From a virus: 20,160 nt of DNA. Positions 16,209 through 20,160 of this stretch are shown piece by piece (the stretch's first letter is position 1; every line of letters starts with the position of its first letter). The stretch is from positions 1 through 20,160 of the IMG/VR virus record IMGVR_UViG_3300000405_001202; one strand, given 5' to 3'. The notes below the pieces were generated by a model that saw only the letters and a program-made list of their open reading frames with translations, was not told the DNA's origin and ran no database searches. Both the position numbers and the translations under genes were made by a program.

Positions 16209-16343
16209 CATGTGGAATCCATTGTTTCCAATGGCACAGACTATCTCTTACATATTTTACAGTAAAAAACTTAAAATATGCACACCCGTTTCGATTTTCA
16301 AAGGCTTCGTTTCCTAGAACCTTGCCACGTATCAGTAGTGACT

Positions 16344-16705
16344 CTACTTCCCTATTAAGGGAATAGTCGTTACAGGATTAGTTGTTATATAATTATTTTT
16401 TAATATATTTTTTTCTAGTTCATTATAGTTTTCCCCATAATCTATCATTTCAAAGATAAAACTCTCTATTCCATACTTTACTATTGCTCTCTGTGAACTA
16501 CACATGACTAAAGTCACGTGCTTCCCGCTCAAGCCAATTCATCTCATGAATGAATTCACGAGAGTTTTTGACAATTTTTTTAAATAGCCGAAGAATTTTT
16601 TGCCATTCTTCTATGGTCTAGGAATCTTTTTTTTAGATTACTTGTTTGAACTACATATGACTTTCCATTAATCTTATTAGTAATTTTATATATATATTTT
16701 TTCAA
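16344..16705 (-). pseudogene. Decayed GIY-YIG homing endonuclease in the recJ intron
   Basis: Two fragments of one gene remain. The first (16705-16583, possible TTG start after AAGAGG) gives 41 residues, YIYKITNKINGKSYVVQTSNLKKRF and on to NSSAI, then a stop. The second resumes at 16493 with QRAIVKYGIESFIFEMIDYGENYNELEKN and runs into the intron core, where it stops at 16344 after about 50 codons. Removing 16582-16494 joins NSSAI to QRAIVKYGIESF, the normal continuation of such domains. Further decay: the YIG glycine is Val (YVVQT), there is no ATG, and the rest of the endonuclease is missing. The protein is very probably inactive. The intron could still splice. Confidence 0.85.
16494..16582 (-). 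mobile_element. 89-bp IS200/IS605-like mini-element (non-autonomous)
   Basis: This segment divides the intronic GIY-YIG gene. Its right end (minus strand) reads CACGTGAC-TTTA-GTCATGTG followed by TAGTTCA, the subterminal hairpin and terminus I associate with IS200/IS605-family right ends in Firmicutes. A second hairpin, CTCGTGAAT/ATTCATGAG, lies near the other side. There are no target duplications, as expected for this family, and no tnpA or tnpB gene. Removing exactly these 89 bp restores the ORF. It is either a MITE-like derivative or the remnant of a larger element. Confidence 0.75.
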
Positions 16706-16852
16706 TTAAACCTCTTGAAATCATACAACAACTTTCCCACGGGATTTCCATATCTATTTAAGACTTAGGGTTCCCCGTTAGCATATCATATACAAATATA
16801 GGATATACCCCTTACGATAATAAGGAAAAGGCATGTTCAGGCCATGATGTTA

Positions 16853-18298
16853 ACCTGCACACTTAATAAAGTAACCAGTAGAAAACATAAATTCTTTTAA
16901 GTTTTTAATTTTGCCTTTAGAATACCCTCTTGCGGAACCACCAAATATAATATCATCGTCTTTAAGTTCTTTAGTTGAATCTTCATTTACAATAACATCG
17001 GCTTTTTCAAGTTTTGAGTCATTATAATTATTACTATCGTCACCAATTTCAATATCCTCAATCACAGCCCCTTCCTTAAGCGTTACATTTTTGGCACCCA
17101 TTCTATTTAATATCAAAACAGGTCTTTTATATTTGTTGGTAAGTTTGTTAGCAACCAACCCACTTAAAGTTTTCTTTTTTAATAATTCAGTACCATCTAC
17201 AATAATAACTGAGTCTTGCTGTAATTTTTGAGATTCGATTTTAATGTCAATTTCTTTCATAACTTTTCTAACTTCTGTATCTTGTCTTGCTTTTGCATTT
17301 GCACTAACTCTAGCCATAGTCTTTTGCAATGAATGAGTTTCAATAGGTGGTTTAGGTAGACTTTTATCTGAGCCATTTGGTCTTCTAGGTTGATATGCTG
17401 AATCTTCGACTTCACCGCACATTGCTCTGAATAAGTTTAACTGTTCTTCTGGCTTGCCGTATCTCACGCACCCGTTAATTTTAGGGGCTAAAACCCAACC
17501 ATAAGATGTTATTGTATGTCCCAATTTCATATCGTCAGCAAATTTACTAGATAATTCTTTAATAAATAAGTTTTTTCTATTTTCTTCTTTAAGTCCTTCT
17601 AAAGTATAGTATCTAGTTTCTAAGTTTCTCATATCTACACTATCCGCTATCATACCTAAAGCCACTAAGTCTATAAATTGATTGGCATAGTTTTCGTTTA
17701 GTCCATATTTCTCGCAATAAGCCAAACAAAATTTATGTACAACCCCTACGCCAGATAATGTGGGGTTAGGGTATTGTCCGTCCATACAGTTAATTAATGT
17801 AGTATACGGTAATATTTCAGTAATAATCTCATGGTGGTCTAGTATTAATATAGGCGCTGTGAAATTCTCATTAATTAATAAGCATTCCTTTTCACTCTCA
17901 ACACTTGCGTCTGGAACTATAAATAAATCCACGTTCTCTAAATGTTTAATATCTTTATATAATAGACCATGTTCTTTATTTGTGTGAACGCTAAAAACTA
18001 CTTCTGTTTCTGGACTTACATCCGCTATAAATTGTACCATATAACTTGACGATGTATATCCATCTACGTCACTGTCTGGTTGTACATATATTTTCTTCCC
18101 TTTTCCTAAAGAATTATGAAATATATCTAATCCTTTATCTATGTTTTTAAATAAAGATGGGCTATGAGTATCGTTTTTATTTACATTTAAAAATCTTCCA
18201 ATATCCTCAATTCCTTTTGATTTTAGAATTGTTTCCATATAATCGTCATTTACGTCAAATTTACAATCGTGTTTTATTTTCCAATATAGTTTTTCCAA
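16853..18298 (-). CDS. recJ: RecJ-like single-strand DNA exonuclease, exon 1
   Basis: The exon encodes 482 residues of a DHH-family 5'-3' ssDNA exonuclease. Counting from the TTG start, motif I is QPDSDVDGYTSS near 73-84, motif II VPDAS near 128-132, motif III DHHE at 154-157, and ALGMIADSVD follows near 215. The DHHA1 domain ends the exon at FGGSARG...FIKCAG. I chose the TTG at 18298 because AAAGGAG lies 8 nt upstream and the codon comes one base after the primase stop; the ATG at 18349 lies 17 codons inside the primase gene and lacks a site. Family members need Mn/Mg bound by the Asp/His motifs, all present. Within the operon it probably trims single strands during phage replication or recombination, like YorK of SPbeta. 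Confidence 0.92.
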
Positions 18299-18299
18299 C

Positions 18300-19487
18300 T
18301 TATATTCTCCTTTTATTTGTTTGTTTTTTAGGTTCTTCATACCCTTCAATCTCTGTTGTCATTTCTACTTTGTTTTTCATTAAAAACTCTAGGACTTCTT
18401 GTCCTTTATCAAAAGGGGAGTCTTTAACGTCTAACTTTTTATATTCATCCCAAAGTACAAAAGTACGAAAATAAGGGGTTAATTTCTGTGCTAATGAGAT
18501 TATTCTTTTTTTATATGAAAGAAACTGTTTAAAAACGGCACTCTTAGCGTCCGCGTCTTCAAATGAAGTTATGTCGAAATCTTTGTCAAACCCTATAATA
18601 ATTTCTTCAACCCCTAAAGAAAGTAACGTCCTTATGTGCCACTTTGATATATTGAAACCACATGTTGCTATAACAAAAGTATTTTCGCCATAATATTCAT
18701 GTGCCAACAATACACTTTTCTCGGACTCTACAATAACAACCTTTCTTAATCTTTTAATTGTTTGTATATGTTCATACAGACCGTATAAATTTGAATTTAA
18801 AGGGTGCTCATACATTTGACCTTCTAGGATAAGTGGCATATATTTACTTTTTACGTTCTCTTCCAATAAGCTTCTTCTTCTAATACCAACTATTTTACCC
18901 TTTTGATTAAAATGTGGAATTATAACCGCTTTTTGAGACTCATACCATAAAATATTGAAGTCAATCATAGTTTTAAATCCAATACCTTCGTTTAACCATC
19001 CCTCATAGAATACGTCTTTCTCAAAATAATCTAATATGTTTGGATTTTTTATTCCTTTAAGAACAGTTAAAGGGGGGCTAGGTTTTTTATTTCTCATTTT
19101 AGTATATTTATTAATTATATTCATTTCTGAATTTATTTCTTTGTGGTTGTTTCTATTACTAGTAATACCAAGACCAACCCTCTGATTCATCCCAACTAAC
19201 TCCCCAATAAACTCAACAGCACTTGAGAACTCTACGCCTCTAACTTGCATAACGAAGTTAAATATACTCATTGAACCACATTCGGTATAGCAAAAGAATG
19301 TTTTGCTTTCCTCAAAATAGCATAATTTATTGCTTTTCTTAGTTAGGTCACCAGTATGACAAATTGTTTTAAACCATATTTGACCTTTTTCACTCTCGGT
19401 TTTAAAGGGATACTCCCCTTCCTCTTCCATTAATTTCAAGACATGTTGTGTTTCAAATCTCTCTAGCACATCGTCTTTATTTAACAT
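18300..19487 (-). CDS. DNA primase (zinc-binding plus Toprim, YorJ/DnaG-like)
   Basis: The 395-residue protein would make RNA primers for phage DNA synthesis. The N-terminal zinc-binding part has C43-H44, C66 and C70 (CYTECG), a variant of the CHC2 zinc site of DnaG. The Toprim catalytic motifs follow: E254 in VIVESEK, and D301/D303 in GFDKDFD. Between them AVIIPHFN...GKIVGIRRR fits the primase core. It is shorter than DnaG (about 600 residues), lacking the C-terminal helicase-binding domain, as in compact phage primases. AAGGAG precedes the ATG, 15 nt after the helicase gene. The recJ ribosome site lies inside its last codons. The neighbours match the SPbeta replication order, which supports the assignment. 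Confidence 0.88.
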   Translation of the reverse strand: MLNKDDVLERFETQHVLKLMEEEGEYPFKTESEKGQIWFKTICHTGDLTKKSNKLCYFEESKTFFCYTECGSMSIFNFVMQVRGVEFSSAVEFIGELVGMNQRVGLGITSNRNNHKEINSEMNIINKYTKMRNKKPSPPLTVLKGIKNPNILDYFEKDVFYEGWLNEGIGFKTMIDFNILWYESQKAVIIPHFNQKGKIVGIRRRSLLEENVKSKYMPLILEGQMYEHPLNSNLYGLYEHIQTIKRLRKVVIVESEKSVLLAHEYYGENTFVIATCGFNISKWHIRTLLSLGVEEIIIGFDKDFDITSFEDADAKSAVFKQFLSYKKRIISLAQKLTPYFRTFVLWDEYKKLDVKDSPFDKGQEVLEFLMKNKVEMTTEIEGYEEPKKQTNKRRI

Positions 19488-19502
19488 GAAATCACGCTCC
19501 TT

Positions 19503-20160
19503 CTAGTAAACTTTTACCTCAGTAGGTTTTTCAAACGCAATTCCTTCTTCTTCAATGTTAATATATGTTTTATTTAATCCTAAAACCTTTTCCCCATCTA
19601 ATTTATAATCATTGTCGGTAACAAAAAGGTCAAAGACTCTCATTGTACCATAATCAACATATAACCAAATTTTAATGTCATTCCATTTCCCCCCTCTGTT
19701 TTTATAAACGGAAATTACTAAGTTTGGTTTTGGACTTCCCATTCTTGCTCTTAATATTGCGTCTATTTTCTTCATTTCTATAGCGGTAGGTGGCATAGCA
19801 ACAGAACATCCATCCCCCTTATCCGCAATAGCTTTAGAACCACGAATAATCGTGCTATCTCTATTATCAGCATTTTTAAAATCCCCAGAAACTTGTGTCC
19901 CTGTATCAAGAGAAATATCATATTTCCTTGTAAAATGTTTTAATGTAGTTGATACTTGTGCTAATACCTGGTCTTCTCTAACAACCATTTTAACCACTGA
20001 TTTTTCAGCAAATTCGCTCAATAATTCAATTGTTGTGTGGATATAATCGAAGAAAACGTGTGATGTCTTATGTTTAAGCTTATGTTCTTCTATGATTGCC
20101 TCTAACGTCATTAAATCGTATTCTGGGACATATTCTAGCCATATGTTACCTTCGTCGCAT
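19503..20160 (-). CDS. DnaB-family replicative helicase, C-terminal part (gene runs off the right edge)
   Basis: The reading frame is open to the window edge (218 residues visible, starting CDEGNIWLEYVPEYDL), so the first visible ATG (20111) is internal and not the start. The visible part is the RecA-like motor of a DnaB-type hexameric helicase: a Walker B-like FFDYIHT, then a segment REDQVLAQVSTTLKHFTRKYDISLDTGTQVSG like the DnaB motif 3 region (Q at the end of the strand), and STIIRGSKAIADKGD, the arginine-finger/RGS region of DnaB. The C-terminus is beta-rich (WNDIKIWLYVDYGTMRVFDLFV). The Walker A motif lies outside the window. It immediately precedes primase, as expected of the YorI-YorJ pair. 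DnaB type is well supported by motif order. Confidence 0.85.
   Translation of the reverse strand, partial: CDEGNIWLEYVPEYDLMTLEAIIEEHKLKHKTSHVFFDYIHTTIELLSEFAEKSVVKMVVREDQVLAQVSTTLKHFTRKYDISLDTGTQVSGDFKNADNRDSTIIRGSKAIADKGDGCSVAMPPTAIEMKKIDAILRARMGSPKPNLVISVYKNRGGKWNDIKIWLYVDYGTMRVFDLFVTDNDYKLDGEKVLGLNKTYINIEEEGIAFEKPTEVKVY

Larger units (their letters stand above)
16209..16852 (-). mobile_element. Group I intron in recJ
   Basis: The 644-nt intron interrupts the DHHA1 motif. P1 pairs exon CAGGT (ending at T16853) with guide GCCTG, with a U-G at the splice site, in a td-like arrangement (GGT/TAA...GGCCTGA). Downstream are GCTAACGGGG and CCCGTGG (P4), ACGACTA and ATAGTC (P7), TTCCC/GGGAA, CATATTTTA/TAAAATATG (P8), and P9 CCATTG-GAAA-CAATGG. 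The intron ends with G16209. It contains a broken GIY-YIG gene, itself split by an 89-bp element. Confidence 0.94.

Noticed and set aside
10224-18349. Split polymerase and recJ genes as sequencing frameshifts or true gene fission
   Set aside because: The gaps contain complete group I cores, and precise junctions restore conserved motifs in frame, so introns explain the breaks.
1-20160. tRNA genes, rRNA, CRISPR arrays, riboswitches (including a cobalamin riboswitch before nrdJ)
   Set aside because: I looked for these and saw no convincing cloverleaf, spaced repeat array or B12-box-like leader; the gap before nrdJ is only 62 nt.

Overview
This 20.2-kb, AT-rich window looks like a piece of a large double-stranded DNA phage or prophage of a Firmicutes host, probably a clostridium. 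Every supported gene lies on the minus strand, packed end to end with small overlaps and AAGGAG/AAGGGG-type ribosome sites. The right half resembles the replication module of SPbeta-type phages (DnaB-like helicase, primase, RecJ, DnaE-type polymerase). The clostridial hint comes from an HPr-like protein of a type I associate with Clostridia and from the B12-dependent ribonucleotide reductase. Host assignment is inference.

Reading in the direction of transcription (right to left): 20160-19503 is the C-terminal part of a DnaB-family helicase. 19487-18300 is a primase with zinc-binding and Toprim motifs. 18298-15687 is a RecJ-like DHH exonuclease interrupted by a 644-nt group I intron. 15660-10224 is a DnaE/PolC-type polymerase III alpha subunit split into three exons by two group I introns, the second carrying a GIY-YIG endonuclease gene. 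10237-7790 is a RecD2-like helicase. These form one replication and recombination operon whose promoter lies outside the window.

Next comes an accessory cluster: a conserved phage protein (7773-7465), a DUF488-like plus macro-domain pair behind a perfect consensus sigma-A promoter, a leader-like gap (6495-6140), a conserved small protein, an ABC-ATPase/acetyltransferase fusion, and an OB-fold-like protein. A second strong promoter at 4272-4244 then starts a nucleotide-metabolism unit: an HPr-like protein, a monomeric class II ribonucleotide reductase (NrdJ) holding a 360-residue LAGLIDADG intein, and a dUTPase cut off by the left edge. The reductase and dUTPase would supply dNTPs and exclude dUTP while the right-hand genes replicate the DNA.

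The window is unusually rich in self-splicing parasites: one intein and three group I introns, each at an active-site codon (reductase thiyl cysteine, polymerase DxD aspartates, RecJ GHAGAFG motif). Polymerase introns 1 and 2 leave only a micro-exon of about 25 nt between them. The RecJ intron holds a decayed GIY-YIG gene split by an 89-bp IS200/IS605-like mini-element whose removal restores the reading frame. I also found no GATC site anywhere in the window by eye.
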